64,000 nucleotides of DNA from Pseudomonadota bacterium (GTDB taxonomy: Bacteria > Pseudomonadota > Gammaproteobacteria > Xanthomonadales > Rhodanobacteraceae), in contig JAJYSM010000008.1 of the NCBI GenBank assembly GCA_021793575.1, positions 1 to 64,000 of the forward strand. The letters run 5' to 3'. Shown here one piece after another: positions 1 through 8,652 of this stretch (positions are counted from its first letter, which is position 1; each line of letters begins with the position of its first letter). The position numbers and the translations under genes are program-made. The notes below the pieces were generated by a model. It had not been told where the DNA came from. It saw only the letters and a list, made by a program, of their open reading frames with translations, and searched no databases.

Positions 1-137
1 ACGCAGATCAAGGTGCTGTACTTCGATCGCAGCGGCTTCTGCGTGTGGGCCAAGCGTCTGGAGGCCGGTCGATTCCTCAGCGACTGGCGCTCGGTGCGCT
101 CGCGCGAGATGGATTGGACCGCACTGACTCGCTGGAG
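1..137 (+). pseudogene. tnpB: IS66 TnpB (Orf2) C-terminal fragment
   Basis: Reading frame 1 encodes QIKVLYFDRSGFCVWAKRLE followed by AGRF, the hallmark of the IS66 accessory protein TnpB, which has a loosely conserved KVLYxDxxGFxLWxKRLExGRF segment. The N-terminus is outside the window. After about codon 45 the frame stops resembling TnpB, and the usual C-terminal end of the family is not visible. It is therefore a fragment and presumably non-functional. The family role is accessory to transposition. Confidence 0.65.
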
Positions 138-155
138 GTGCCGCCCTGGGCGTCT

Positions 156-470
156 ATGCTGCAGTCCAGGGATGCCACGATCCAGACGCTGCAGCAGCAG
201 ATCGAAGTGCTCAAGCACCAGCTTGACTGGTTCAAGCGTCAGCTGTTCGGGCAAAAGAGCGAGCGCCTGGCACCGCTGCCCGATCGGACCCAGCTGCATC
301 TGGGCGAGATGATGCCACTGCCGGCCACGCCGGCAGCGGAGCTGTCCCGCACGGTACCTGCCTACACGCGACGCATTGCCCAGCGCGACCTGGCCACCGA
401 CAGCGAGGCGGTACCCTTTTTCGACGCGTCGCGGGTACGTTCCGAGCGAACGGTGGCGATAACGTACGGG
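156..470 (+). pseudogene. tnpC: IS66 transposase TnpC, N-terminal fragment
   Basis: From an ATG at 156 the frame reads a coiled-coil leader (IQTLQQQIEVLKHQLDWFKR), then QLFGQKSER and later RDLATDSEAVPFFD. This is the usual N-terminal arrangement of IS66 transposases: leucine-zipper-like region, FGxxSE motif, then the segment before the catalytic domain. The resemblance ends near codon 100 and the DDE catalytic domain is missing. The frame runs on to a stop at 623 through unrelated sequence that overlaps the 3' end of motB on the opposite strand. Non-functional remnant. Confidence 0.7.
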
Positions 471-518
471 GCCACCGCCAAAGTGCGACGATCAGTACCC
501 GTCACCCGCTTCCCGTGC

Positions 519-1493
519 TCACGACTGCGCCGCCGCCGTTTTGCGGACGGCTGTCGGTGCGGGGTGTACCGGTGCGCTCGGCGCTGCGGGGGCGCCACTC
601 GTCCCGTCGGCCATTTCCTGTGACCGCGCGGCTTTTTCCGCTTGACTGGTCATCACGATGATGCTGATGCGGCGGTTGACCGGATCGCCGGGATTCGCCT
701 TGTCGAACGGCACCGCAGCGGCCAGGCCGACCACCCGGGCAACCTTGCCGGCCTGCAGACCACCGGCGATCAACGCCCGTCGCGCTGCATTGGCGCGATC
801 CGCCGACAGCTCCCAGTTACTGTAGTCGTGATTGCCACTGTACGGCGCGTCATCCGTGTGGCCGGCAATGCTGATCTTGTTCGGTACACTGTTGATGGAT
901 GCACCCAGCTCGCCAAGAATCTTCACGGTATACGGCTTGAGTGCGGCGCTGCCCAGATCGAACATCGGACGGTTGAGCTTGTCGACAATCTGGATACGCA
1001 GGCCTTCCGGGGTGATGTCCAGCAGCAGCTGATCCTTGAACGGCGCCAGCGCCTGACTGCTCTGGATCGCGGCATTCAGCTGTTTCATCAGTTCTTCCAG
1101 GCGCGCCTTCTCCTGATTGCGTGCCAGTGCCTCGGCGGCCTTGACGTCCTTCTTGACGATGGTAGCGCCGTGCTTGTCCTTGCCGGGACCGTGGGACAGG
1201 TCCATTGCGCCGCCAAGCTGGATCATGCTGTCGCTGGCACCGCCTGGCCCGAATTGCCCGGGTGGCGCCATCGTCGCCGTACCCGGCGTCATGCTGGGGT
1301 TCTTGAAGTATTCGGAAATTGCTGCGCGCTGCTCGCGCGTGCCCACGCCGAGCAGCCACATCACCAGGAAAAACGCCATCATCGCGGTGACGAAGTCGGC
1401 GTAGGCGACTTTCCACGCCCCGCCGTGGTGCCCGTGCTTTTGCCGCTTTCTCCGGCGCACAATGATCTGCGGCTGAAAATTCTGCTCGCTCAC
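519..1493 (-). CDS. motB: Flagellar stator protein MotB
   Basis: Peptidoglycan-anchoring stator subunit that forms the proton-driven motor with MotA in the inner membrane. The 324-residue product starts with a basic tail, then one membrane segment containing VAYADFVTAMMAFFLVMWLL, in which the Asp is the expected proton-binding residue. The C-terminal OmpA-like domain includes ISIAGHTDDAPYSGNHDYSN and a following ELSADRAxAARRALI stretch typical of peptidoglycan binding. The tail after it is Ala/Pro rich. The start ATG overlaps the motA stop by 4 bases, indicating translational coupling. Transcription is likely from the sigma28 promoter before motA. Confidence 0.96.
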   Translation of the reverse strand: MSEQNFQPQIIVRRRKRQKHGHHGGAWKVAYADFVTAMMAFFLVMWLLGVGTREQRAAISEYFKNPSMTPGTATMAPPGQFGPGGASDSMIQLGGAMDLSHGPGKDKHGATIVKKDVKAAEALARNQEKARLEELMKQLNAAIQSSQALAPFKDQLLLDITPEGLRIQIVDKLNRPMFDLGSAALKPYTVKILGELGASINSVPNKISIAGHTDDAPYSGNHDYSNWELSADRANAARRALIAGGLQAGKVARVVGLAAAVPFDKANPGDPVNRRISIIVMTSQAEKAARSQEMADGTSGAPAAPSAPVHPAPTAVRKTAAAQS

Positions 1494-2359
1494 GAGGGTG
1501 CTCCGGCGCGCGAACCCTTGAGATGATCTTCCAGATTCTGGAAGCTTGGCCGCGATTGCGCCGACAGCGACTTGCGCGCAAATTCAATCGCCACCTTGGG
1601 GTTGTAACCGCGCAGGCTGGCCATCAGCGCCACCTTGACGCACTCGAACGCCTTGCCATCTTCTTGCGCACGGTTTTCCATCGCCGCCGCCAGCGGGCCG
1701 AGGAAGCCGTAACACAACAAGATGCCCAGGAACGTACCTACCAGTGCGCCTGCAATGTGCTCGCCAATCCGGGACGTGTCACCTCCCAACTGCGACATGG
1801 TCGTCACGATGCCGAGTACCGCGGCGACGATACCGAAACCCGGCAGTGCGTCGGCCATCTTGTTCACCGCTTGCGCCGGCGCTTCCGCTTCAAGGTGGTG
1901 TGTCTCCAATTCCACTTCGAGCAGTTGCTCCAGCTCGTGCGGATTCATGCTGCCGCCCACGATCAGTCGCAGGCAATCGGTGATGAACTCGATCAGGTGG
2001 TGCTCGGCCAGCAACCGCGGGTAGGCAGAAAAAACCGGGCTGGATTCCGGCTCCTCGATGTGCGGTTCCAACCCGAGAATCCCCTCCTTGCGCATCACGC
2101 CGAAAATGTCGTAGAGCAACGAGAGCAGGTCGACGTAATCGTCCTTCTTGTAGGTGGGGCCCTTGATGAGGCCAGCCACCTCGCGCAGTGACGCTTTCAC
2201 GACCTTGCTCGGGTTGGCGGTGAGGAACGCGCCCACCGCACCACCGCCGATGATCATCAATTCGTAGGGTTGCCACAGCGCAAGCAATTGCCCGTGGGAC
2301 AGCACATAGCCGCCCAGCACGCTTACCAGCACCACCAACGAACCGATCAAGACCAGCAT
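1490..2359 (-). CDS. motA: Flagellar stator protein MotA
   Basis: Proton-conducting stator subunit. The 289-residue protein has the MotA/TolQ layout: two N-terminal membrane helices (MLVLIGSLVVLVSVLGGYVL and a segment with ELMIIGGGAVGAFL), a large cytoplasmic loop with acidic/basic rotor-contact residues, and two C-terminal helices including PGFGIVAAVLGIVTTM. It is the first gene of motA-motB. A sigma28 promoter lies 40 bases upstream. A second stator set, motC-motD, is present at 47.4 kb, so this organism carries two stators as Pseudomonas aeruginosa does. Confidence 0.96.
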   Translation of the reverse strand: MLVLIGSLVVLVSVLGGYVLSHGQLLALWQPYELMIIGGGAVGAFLTANPSKVVKASLREVAGLIKGPTYKKDDYVDLLSLLYDIFGVMRKEGILGLEPHIEEPESSPVFSAYPRLLAEHHLIEFITDCLRLIVGGSMNPHELEQLLEVELETHHLEAEAPAQAVNKMADALPGFGIVAAVLGIVTTMSQLGGDTSRIGEHIAGALVGTFLGILLCYGFLGPLAAAMENRAQEDGKAFECVKVALMASLRGYNPKVAIEFARKSLSAQSRPSFQNLEDHLKGSRAGAPS

Positions 2360-2670
2360 GCTGACTCCCGCGTGAAATCCGCTATCTCCATCTATCGGAT
2401 ATCGGCCGGCGGATGCAGAAATTTAGCGCCGGGACGTGTACAAAACGGTTTTGGCCTGCGGTCGGGAAATGCCCGCGCAGCAGCGCATGGCTTCCATGCG
2501 CAGCAGCCAGGCTGCATCAGGCCAGTCATTCAAGGCATGGGCCGCATGCGGGTGGCGAGCCCTGCGTCAGGCCCTGAAAACGGTTGCGCTGGAGAGGTGA
2601 CTGGTGGCCTGCTCAAAGGCCACGTTGGACCGTCCCGGAATACTTGGCCGGCAGCTGCGCGTGTGGGCAC
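2360..2670. other. Intergenic region between motA and the EAL/HDOD gene
   Basis: Apart from the motA sigma28 promoter, this 311-base stretch holds one small hairpin at 2604-2623 (GTGGCCT, 6-base loop, AGGCCAC) just past the end of the EAL/HDOD gene. It could act as a weak terminator for that minus-strand transcript but has no T-run. No convincing gene was seen. Confidence 0.5.
2399..2425 (-). promoter_or_regulatory. Sigma28 (FliA) promoter of motAB
   Basis: On the minus strand the sequence reads TAAA-N15-GCCGATAT, against the FliA consensus TAAA-N15-GCCGATAA. The -10 box ends 40 bases before the motA ATG, leaving a short leader. Confidence 0.85.
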
Positions 2671-3939
2671 TCAGCCTTCCGGTTTGGTGTCCGCACTGGC
2701 GTAGACCTGGTCGGCCCATTGCGTGGCTTCCAGATAGATGGTGGCCATCCGCTGGATGCGTTGCGGTTGTGCGTTCAGGCTGGTCAGCTTGCCCGCTTCC
2801 CACGCAAGAATCTGCTCCAGCAGGGGGGCGAGCGGGCCACCCCGACCGGTCAGTGCATCGCTGATTTCCGGCACCAGCCGCAGGTGGGCCAGCAGAAATT
2901 CCATCGGCGCGCACATCAGCGTATCGAGCAGTGAGAACAGGCCGACGGTAAAGGCCATTTCCTTCTGGGTGTTGGGCATGCCGATCGCCAGTTTTTCGCA
3001 CATCTGGGCGCGGATCAGTGCCGCACGCAACAGCTCTGGCGGGCGATCGTCCATGCTGCACAACGCCATGGTGTCGATCCAGTTGCGCATGCGCGTGACG
3101 CCGAAGAAAATCGCCGCCTGCTGTACCGAGTTCAGTTGCCGTGGCAAGGCGAAGTAGGCCGAATTGACGCAGCTCAGCAGCTTGTAGCTGAGCACCGCAT
3201 CATCACGAATGATGTTGCCCAATTCCACTGGCCCGGGATTGGTCTCCTGCAAGGTGCGCATCAATCGCAACATGCTCAGCCGGTTGGCGGTCAATACCGG
3301 TACCGCCATCGGTTGCGGAATCAACAGGTAGCGTCCCTGGATCGCCTGCAGCGGCAGCTCCATGCAGCGTTGGCAGGTGGCGTGATCATTGACCTGGCCG
3401 GCGATCACCCAGATGCCGCGGGCGTGCAACTGTTCGGTGCGTTGCTGCAGGACTTCCGGCGTCAGCAGGCTGGTGTCCAGCCGCACGAACTGCACGAGGT
3501 GCAGCAGGCTCTCGATGGCCAGACTGCCGTCCAGATCCAGATCGGCAGCGTCGAGCATGAGCTGGCAGCCGCGTTCGGCCATCTGTTGCAGACGTTTCAT
3601 CAATGGCGCATCGGTGGCCACATGCGTCTGCAGCACAATGCCCAGGCGCGGCTGATGCAACAGCACATCGGAATCTTCCGGCAGCAGTTCGACCGGCAGG
3701 TTCAGAAACGCGCGGTTGCCGCGCACCAGCCGCGTCAGCGCGCCATCGGTAATGGTGGAGAGCACGCTCTGCAGCAAAGTCTGCTCATCGCCCGGCTCGC
3801 GGTGAAACACGATCTCGTAGGCGAACAACTGACGTTCGCGGTTGAGCATCGGCACGCGCAGCACCGGCATCGGTATCGGCATCGGCTGAGCGGCGGCAGC
3901 CGGTGGGGTGGAAGTGGCGAAGGCTTTGAGTTTGCTCAT
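2671..3939 (-). CDS. Degenerate EAL / HDOD domain signalling protein
   Basis: The 422-residue protein has the two-domain layout of YuxH-type proteins: an N-terminal EAL-like domain (about 25-210) and a C-terminal HDOD domain (about 215-400, with GNIIRDDAVLSYKLLSCVNSA and the IxxAAIFFGVTRMRNWI region). The catalytic EAL signature is replaced by FAYEIVF and the metal-binding residues of c-di-GMP phosphodiesterases are not recognisable, so enzymatic activity is unlikely. It may still bind a nucleotide or partner. It follows flgN by 99 bases on the same strand, and I saw no promoter of its own, so it probably rides on the sigma28 flgM transcript. The precise role is unknown. Confidence 0.85.
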   Translation of the reverse strand: MSKLKAFATSTPPAAAAQPMPIPMPVLRVPMLNRERQLFAYEIVFHREPGDEQTLLQSVLSTITDGALTRLVRGNRAFLNLPVELLPEDSDVLLHQPRLGIVLQTHVATDAPLMKRLQQMAERGCQLMLDAADLDLDGSLAIESLLHLVQFVRLDTSLLTPEVLQQRTEQLHARGIWVIAGQVNDHATCQRCMELPLQAIQGRYLLIPQPMAVPVLTANRLSMLRLMRTLQETNPGPVELGNIIRDDAVLSYKLLSCVNSAYFALPRQLNSVQQAAIFFGVTRMRNWIDTMALCSMDDRPPELLRAALIRAQMCEKLAIGMPNTQKEMAFTVGLFSLLDTLMCAPMEFLLAHLRLVPEISDALTGRGGPLAPLLEQILAWEAGKLTSLNAQPQRIQRMATIYLEATQWADQVYASADTKPEG

Positions 3940-4038
3940 GGTCAGTCATCGCGATGGGGAAGGAGAGATGCCTGGCGGGTGCCGCCGTCAGTGGCGGTGC
4001 CGCGCATCAGCTCGATTCGGCCGTGGGGTTTTCAGCTC

Positions 4039-4485
4039 TCATGCTTCAGCCAGGACGCGCGAATGCAGGCTGACATGCAGTTCGCCGTTGCGGCTGTAAA
4101 GATCATTTTTTCCACCATGCCCGGTCAGTATCGACAGCGCCTCGCGTACCTGGTGGAGACGCCGGGTGACCGTGCTGCCATTGCGCTGGTTGAGTTGCTG
4201 GCAGTCGCGTAGTGACTGCACCACCCGGGCCCAGGCCGGTTCTTGCGCGGTGGCCAGGGTGGGCGACTCGCGGCTCAGCTGCAGGCGCTCTGCATCGAGC
4301 TGTTCCATCTGCAGCATGAGCGCCAGCTTGTGCGCGCCGACCTGGTCGAGCGCTTCGGTATTGCCGCTGTCCAGCGCCAGCCGCTCGGTTGCAAGCGCCT
4401 GCGCCAGCTGATCGACGGCCTGCTGCATGTCATGCAGTACCGATGTCAGTGCGGCGCCAAGCTCGTCCTGCAGCTGCTGGCCCAT
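4039..4485 (-). CDS. flgN: Flagellar export chaperone FlgN
   Basis: The 148-residue, mostly alpha-helical protein fits the FlgN family, cytoplasmic chaperones of the hook-filament junction proteins FlgK and FlgL. The length is normal for the family. The sequence is rich in heptad-like leucines (LAQALATERLALDSGNTEAL) and has an ALxxVGAHKLALMLQMEQL-type segment after it. The stronger argument is position: it starts 3 bases after flgM, the usual flgM-flgN pair, and is probably cotranscribed from the sigma28 promoter before flgM. Confidence 0.88.
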   Translation of the reverse strand: MGQQLQDELGAALTSVLHDMQQAVDQLAQALATERLALDSGNTEALDQVGAHKLALMLQMEQLDAERLQLSRESPTLATAQEPAWARVVQSLRDCQQLNQRNGSTVTRRLHQVREALSILTGHGGKNDLYSRNGELHVSLHSRVLAEA

Positions 4486-4488
4486 GGC

Positions 4489-4809
4489 TCAGACCTTGCC
4501 GCTGCCGCTGATCTGCTGCTCCAGTGCCAGCATGCGGTCAGCGATGCGAGCGGGGTTGACCTGGTAGCTTCCGCTGGCCAGCGCCTGGCGCACCTGCTCC
4601 ACCCGTTGCGGATCGATTGCCGAGGCGTCGTGATTGCGTGCAGCCTGTTGCAGTGCGCGGGCCGAGTCGGTCAGCTTGAGCTGGTCGCTGGCAGGGGACG
4701 CGACGCTGGCAGAGCCTGCCGAGGTCGCGGTTGATGCCGAACCATTGCCTGTGCTGCCGGTGGCCTGCGCGAATTGCGGCGTGCCGTTGTTGGAAATTGT
4801 GATACTCAT
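4489..4809 (-). CDS. flgM: Anti-sigma28 factor FlgM
   Basis: FlgM binds FliA (sigma28) until the hook is complete, then is exported. The 106-residue protein has the expected disordered Ser/Thr/Ala/Gly-rich N-terminal half. The FliA-binding C-terminal half contains LKLTDSARALQQAARNHDAS, then IDPQRVEQVRQALASGSYQV and NPARIADRMLALEQ, a clear FlgM signature. A near-perfect sigma28 promoter lies upstream, so FlgM is under the control of the sigma factor it inhibits. Confidence 0.95.
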   Translation of the reverse strand: MSITISNNGTPQFAQATGSTGNGSASTATSAGSASVASPASDQLKLTDSARALQQAARNHDASAIDPQRVEQVRQALASGSYQVNPARIADRMLALEQQISGSGKV

Positions 4810-4847
4810 AGGTCCGTTCTCTATGCGGTGTTGGCCCTGTGATTACC

Positions 4848-4874
4848 AGATCGGCCGTGGTTGCGGAAACTTTA
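4848..4874 (-). promoter_or_regulatory. Sigma28 (FliA) promoter of flgM-flgN
   Basis: Minus strand reads TAAAGTTT-N11-GCCGATCT: a perfect -35 and 6 of 8 in the -10. It ends 38 bases before the flgM ATG and lies between flgM and the end of flgA, so flgMN can be transcribed separately from flgA. Confidence 0.88.
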
Positions 4875-4933
4875 ATGCAGATTTGCGAGCAGGCGGGGGC
4901 AGCGCCAGGGTGGAGCGGTGGTTCCGTTGGTTT

Positions 4934-5662
4934 TCATGGCAATGCGACCACTTTGCCCGGTGCGCTGACCATCGCATCGATCACCCGGCCGGAACTGCTG
5001 TTGCGTACCCGCAGGCGGGCGCCATCGTCGCCGCTGCCCAGAGCCACGCCGGCGGCCCGCACCTCGATGCCGCCGAGTCTGGCAACCAGCTGCACCTGAT
5101 CACCGGCGCGAACGGTAAGTCGACCACCCAGTGCGCTGGGCGTCAGCACACTGCCGGCAGGCAGCGACCGCGCCAGCGTGCGACCGGTCAGCTGATCCAT
5201 GTTGTCCACGTAGCCATAGCCCAGCCGGGTGATGTCGCGGTCTTCCGCGCGCAGGTCGGCGGCATGCAGTCCGTCGCCGCGAAGCAGGGGGCGGGTGGTC
5301 ACCAGCACCTGGCGGAATAGCTGCATCTGCAAGGGTACGCGCACCGTCCAGCCACCGGCTTGCGGGCACTGCACCTGTACCGTCATGTTCGATTCCGGCG
5401 TGGCGTATCTGGCTACCGTGGCATGCAAGGGCACTTGGCAGTCGGCCAGGCGCAGACGCAGGTCAAGCGGCGTGGACTTGACCTCGACGCGATTGCCCGG
5501 CAATGCATAGCGTTCACGCAGCGCCTGCACGGCGGCGCTGCGCACGGCAGCGAGTGTCTGCGTGGGTACCGTCGGCGCGGCGAGGGCGTGTGCGTCGAGC
5601 AACTGGCCGGCGAGCCACAGCACGGCGAGTCGCGGGAAAATTGCAGGTGGCGGCTTGTTCAC
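4934..5662 (-). CDS. flgA: P-ring assembly chaperone FlgA
   Basis: Periplasmic chaperone needed to assemble the FlgI P-ring. From a GTG at 5662 the 242-residue product begins with a signal peptide ([16 protein letters not shown], cleavage near HALAAP). It then has the SAF-like tandem of the family, with [39 protein letters not shown] and a C-terminal [18 protein letters not shown] region. The GTG overlaps the stop of the upstream chemoreceptor by 4 bases (GTGA), so I prefer it to longer upstream starts. Translation is probably coupled, and transcription probably comes from the sigma54 promoter at 7037-7052. Confidence 0.93.
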   Translation of the reverse strand: MNKPPPAIFPRLAVLWLAGQLLDAHALAAPTVPTQTLAAVRSAAVQALRERYALPGNRVEVKSTPLDLRLRLADCQVPLHATVARYATPESNMTVQVQCPQAGGWTVRVPLQMQLFRQVLVTTRPLLRGDGLHAADLRAEDRDITRLGYGYVDNMDQLTGRTLARSLPAGSVLTPSALGGRLTVRAGDQVQLVARLGGIEVRAAGVALGSGDDGARLRVRNSSSGRVIDAMVSAPGKVVALP

Positions 5663-6963
5663 GCGTCCACCAGCAAGGCGGTCAGCTGGCCCAGCAGCGC
5701 TTCGCGCCCGGACTCGAGTTGGCGCGACACCTGAGCCGCCTGTTCGAGCTGGCCGTCGCACAACAGGTTGACGAAGCGGGTGCTGTGTTCACGCAACTGC
5801 ATGCCCGCTTCATTCAGGGCGGCGTTGGCTGGCCGATCCTGATGCAGCGCAGTCAGGCGGGTGATGGTGCGGCTCAGTGCGTGGGTATCAAACCAGCGCC
5901 GATCCAGCGCGCCCGGTTCCTGCAAGGCAAGCTCCATCGCCTGGCGCAGGCTCAATGCCGCCTCGCGCACGCTCAGGCTCAGGCTGGCCAAATCATTGCC
6001 GGTCTCGCTTTCCAGCCAGTCCAGCCCCAGGCGGTGCGCGAGCAGTGCGGCGCGGTGGAGTGCCTCGGCCTGCCGGCGTGTTTCGGTTCCGCGCCGCTGC
6101 AGTGCGCCGAGCGCGGCCTGGGTCGCGGTGGCACGGGCATGCTGCACGTCGTGACTCTGCTGCAGGCTGGCGATTCGTCCGCTGGCCACATGCAGGGCTT
6201 CGTCACCCTGGCGCAGCGTGGTGCCGGCCGCGCCGACGCCGACCTGGGCACGTTCCAGCTGGCGCAGGCTGTGCTGCACGTCGCCGTCCAGCTGCAGCGA
6301 AAAATCGCCGATCGATCCGGTAACGGTTTCAATTTCGGTGGTGGCGAGCGTGGTTTTTTCGGCCAGCTGCTTGACTTCATCGGCGACCACGGCAAAGCCG
6401 CGGCCAGCTTCGCCGGCGCGCGCCGCCTCGATCGCCGCATTCAGCGCCACCAGGTTGGTCTGGTGGGCGATTTCCTGGACTACACCAGTGAGCTTGCGGA
6501 TCTGGGCGACCTGTTCGGCCAGTTTGCTCTGGTTGCGGTTCATCGCCGACAGCGCGCTGCGCAGCAGTCGCAGCTGGCCGTCCAGTTCGCTGACACTGCC
6601 GGCGCCGGCCGTGCCGGCCTTGCCGGCCTGCGCCAGATCGGCACCCACCTGCCGCAGCGCCGTCGAGATCCCGGCACTGCCATCCGTCAAACGATCGACG
6701 CTGCCGCGGCCTTCGATGGCGGCTTGGTCGAGCGCGGTCTGTTCACGCGACAGTTGCTGCACCGCGCCCAGCACCAGGCTTTGCTGCTCCATGGTCTGCA
6801 GCGCAACGGCCGCGGGCGGCCGTCTGACGACGCAGGCGAGCAATGGTGCGATGGCGCGTGCGGCGCGAGGGTATTTGCGTCTGAGCAAGGCGACCTGCGC
6901 GTCGTTGCCGTCGGCCGCGGCCCGCACCAGGGCGGCCAGATGCTGGTTCCAGATCAAGCTCAT
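5659..6963 (-). CDS. Soluble methyl-accepting chemotaxis-type receptor
   Basis: The 434-residue protein has no membrane segment. It carries the conserved receptor hairpin tip at about 160-200 ([20 protein letters not shown], then [20 protein letters not shown]), which contacts CheA and CheW. The N-terminal about 150 residues and the C-terminal about 180 residues are helical, and no known sensor domain was recognised. The C-terminal part is His/Arg rich and vaguely like a CZB zinc domain, but the Cys-containing CZB motif is absent. It is translationally coupled to flgA and lies behind a sigma54 promoter, so it is expected early, with the basal body genes. The start ATG at 6963 was chosen because the longer frame lacks family similarity. 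Confidence 0.88.
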   Translation of the reverse strand: MSLIWNQHLAALVRAAADGNDAQVALLRRKYPRAARAIAPLLACVVRRPPAAVALQTMEQQSLVLGAVQQLSREQTALDQAAIEGRGSVDRLTDGSAGISTALRQVGADLAQAGKAGTAGAGSVSELDGQLRLLRSALSAMNRNQSKLAEQVAQIRKLTGVVQEIAHQTNLVALNAAIEAARAGEAGRGFAVVADEVKQLAEKTTLATTEIETVTGSIGDFSLQLDGDVQHSLRQLERAQVGVGAAGTTLRQGDEALHVASGRIASLQQSHDVQHARATATQAALGALQRRGTETRRQAEALHRAALLAHRLGLDWLESETGNDLASLSLSVREAALSLRQAMELALQEPGALDRRWFDTHALSRTITRLTALHQDRPANAALNEAGMQLREHSTRFVNLLCDGQLEQAAQVSRQLESGREALLGQLTALLVDA

Positions 6964-7036
6964 GGGGCAGGCGTCACCTTGGTGATAGCGCGGAGTGCAA
7001 GCCAATGCATCGTCAAAAATGTTTGAAACTTGAGCA

Positions 7037-7052
7037 AGCAAGTCGCATGCCA
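7037..7052 (-). promoter_or_regulatory. Sigma54 promoter of receptor-flgA operon
   Basis: Minus strand reads TGGCATG-N4-TTGCT, with the invariant GG and GC at the normal spacing of 10 bases. It lies 74 bases before the receptor ATG. FleQ is the likely activator. Confidence 0.8.
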
Positions 7053-7084
7053 CGCATTGTGGCCGCGGCACGTGTCGGGATCGC

Positions 7085-7111
7085 TCAAGTGCGCCGCATT
7101 CCCGCCGATAC
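7085..7111 (+). promoter_or_regulatory. Sigma28 (FliA) promoter of cheV
   Basis: Plus strand reads TCAA-N15-GCCGATAC, ending 48 bases before the cheV ATG. It is divergent from, and close to, the sigma54 promoter of the receptor-flgA operon, so one 200-base region serves an early and a late class. Confidence 0.8.
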
Positions 7112-7159
7112 GCCTTGCACCACTGCCGCTGCGGCGGTATCGCATTCCAAGGAACCTGC

Positions 7160-8098
7160 ATGGGCGGCACGCTGCTGGACAGGGTCGAACGGCATACCCG
7201 ACTGGCCGGGCACAATCGTGTGGCGATGCTGTTGTTCCGCCTGGGCGACGGGCAATTGTTCGGCATCAACGTGTTCAAGGTGCGCGAGGTGATGCGGCGT
7301 CCGCCACTGGAGCGCCTGCCGGGCGTGCACCCGTTGCTGGCTGGCAGTTGCAATTTCCGTGGGCAGACCATCCCGGTGATCGACCTGGCCGAGGCGCTCG
7401 GCTACGCGCCCCTGCGCGAGGTGGACTCGGCGCATCTGATGGTCACCGAATTCAGCCGTTCGGTGCAGGGGTTTCTGGTCGCGGACCTGCAGTACATGGT
7501 GCATTGCGAGGGTGACTCGCTGGTGGCGCCACCCAGCGCGCTGGGCTTTGGCGCGCGGGTGAACGCGGTCACCCGCATCCGTGGCGAGCTGCTGGCGGTG
7601 GTCGATGTGGAGCATGTGCTGGCCAGCATCGATGCGGCACCGGCCGAGCTGTCGATCGAGATGCGACGGGCGGCCGATGCCCGCATACCGCAGACGCGGC
7701 GGATACTGGTGGTGGACGACTCGCTGATTGCGCGACGTCAGTTGGTGAGCCTGTTCAAGCAGATGAATATCGAATGTGTGGTGGCCCAGGATGGCCGCGA
7801 GGCGCTCGAGCGTTTGCTGGCATTGGCTGAGGCGGAGCCCGGCGCGGGAGTCGGGCTGGTGGTTTCGGATATCGAGATGCCGCGGCTGGACGGCTATGCG
7901 CTGACGCGGGCAATCCGTGAAGCGCCGACGTTGCGCCGCCTGAAGGTCGTTCTGCATAGCTCGCTCAGCGGCATCTTCAACGAGGCGATGGTCAGAGAGG
8001 TCAAGGCCGATCGCTTCATCGCCAAGTTCCAGCCGGATCTGCTGGCGCAGGCGGTGCTGGACCTGTTGCCCGAAGTCACGGAAACGTCGACGGGCTGA
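7160..8098 (+). CDS. cheV: Chemotaxis coupling protein CheV
   Basis: CheV links receptors to CheA and has a phosphorylatable receiver. The 312-residue product has an N-terminal CheW domain ([20 protein letters not shown], later [16 protein letters not shown]) and a C-terminal receiver ([20 protein letters not shown]; phospho-acceptor Asp in [12 protein letters not shown]; conserved Lys in ADRFIAKF). The ATG at 7160 has AAGGAA 6 bases upstream, so the longer upstream in-frame start is rejected. Its sigma28 promoter puts it in the late class although it sits directly before flgB. Confidence 0.95.
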   Translation: MGGTLLDRVERHTRLAGHNRVAMLLFRLGDGQLFGINVFKVREVMRRPPLERLPGVHPLLAGSCNFRGQTIPVIDLAEALGYAPLREVDSAHLMVTEFSRSVQGFLVADLQYMVHCEGDSLVAPPSALGFGARVNAVTRIRGELLAVVDVEHVLASIDAAPAELSIEMRRAADARIPQTRRILVVDDSLIARRQLVSLFKQMNIECVVAQDGREALERLLALAEAEPGAGVGLVVSDIEMPRLDGYALTRAIREAPTLRRLKVVLHSSLSGIFNEAMVREVKADRFIAKFQPDLLAQAVLDLLPEVTETSTG

Positions 8099-8192
8099 AG
8101 TGCGTCAACAATCCGTCTTTCTTCCACTGGCGTGCTCATGGCGCGCTGGCAGCTGTGGCGCCAGCCCAGATGCAGCAAGGGTTCTGGCGTGG

Positions 8193-8208
8193 TGGCATGC
8201 AATTTGCC
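8193..8208 (+). promoter_or_regulatory. Sigma54 promoter of the flgB operon
   Basis: Reads TGGCATG-N4-TTGCC with correct GG/GC spacing, 39 bases before the flgB ATG. It probably drives flgB through flgJ and perhaps flgKL. Confidence 0.85.
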
Positions 8209-8247
8209 ACGACCTTCGTGCGGCGACTGCCACGCGGAGCGAAAGCG

Positions 8248-8652
8248 ATGAGTCTGACCCCTGACAATCTTTTCGGCATGCATACCCAGGCGCTGGCGCT
8301 ATGGCAGCGCCGCAGCGAGGTGCTGGCCAGCAACCTGGCCAACGCCGATACGCCCGGATACCTGGCGCGCGATGTCGATTTCCGCAAGGCGCTGGCGGCG
8401 GCGGGCGGCACTTCGGGCAGCTTGCCGATGCAAACGGATGCCTCTGGCCAGATCGGCGGCGCCAGCGCGCCGTCGGCTGCACCGCTTGCCTATCGCGTGC
8501 CGAGCCAGCCGAGCATGGACGGCAACACTGTCGATGAGCAGGTCGAGCAGGCCGACTTTGCCGCCAATGCCGTGCACTACCAGGCCAGCCTGTCCTTCAT
8601 CACCGCGCAGATCCGCATGTTGCGTGATGCGATCACGGGAGGCCAGGCCTGA
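8248..8652 (+). CDS. flgB: Flagellar proximal rod protein FlgB
   Basis: Proximal rod subunit. The 134-residue protein has the family N-terminal signature ALALWQRRSEVLASNLANAD then TPGYLARDVDF, and a C-terminal NAVHYQASLSFITAQIRMLR helix that packs in the rod. The ATG at 8248 was chosen over a longer upstream frame because the family starts a few residues before the signature. First gene of a nine-gene rod-hook operon. Confidence 0.96.
   Translation: MSLTPDNLFGMHTQALALWQRRSEVLASNLANADTPGYLARDVDFRKALAAAGGTSGSLPMQTDASGQIGGASAPSAAPLAYRVPSQPSMDGNTVDEQVEQADFAANAVHYQASLSFITAQIRMLRDAITGGQA

Larger units (their letters stand above)
1..480 (+). mobile_element. IS66-type insertion sequence remnant
   Basis: Two adjacent coding fragments resemble the TnpB and TnpC proteins of IS66 elements, in the right order and orientation. 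The left part lies outside the window. The right part loses TnpC-like sequence near position 470, about 40 bases before the motB stop codon on the other strand. No terminal inverted repeat was recognised, so the right boundary is approximate. The element looks decayed rather than active. Confidence 0.7.

Noticed and set aside
5659-6142. CZB zinc-binding domain at the C-terminus of the soluble receptor
   Set aside because: Helical and His-containing, but the Cys-x-x-G-x-W type motif and the spaced His ligands are not present.
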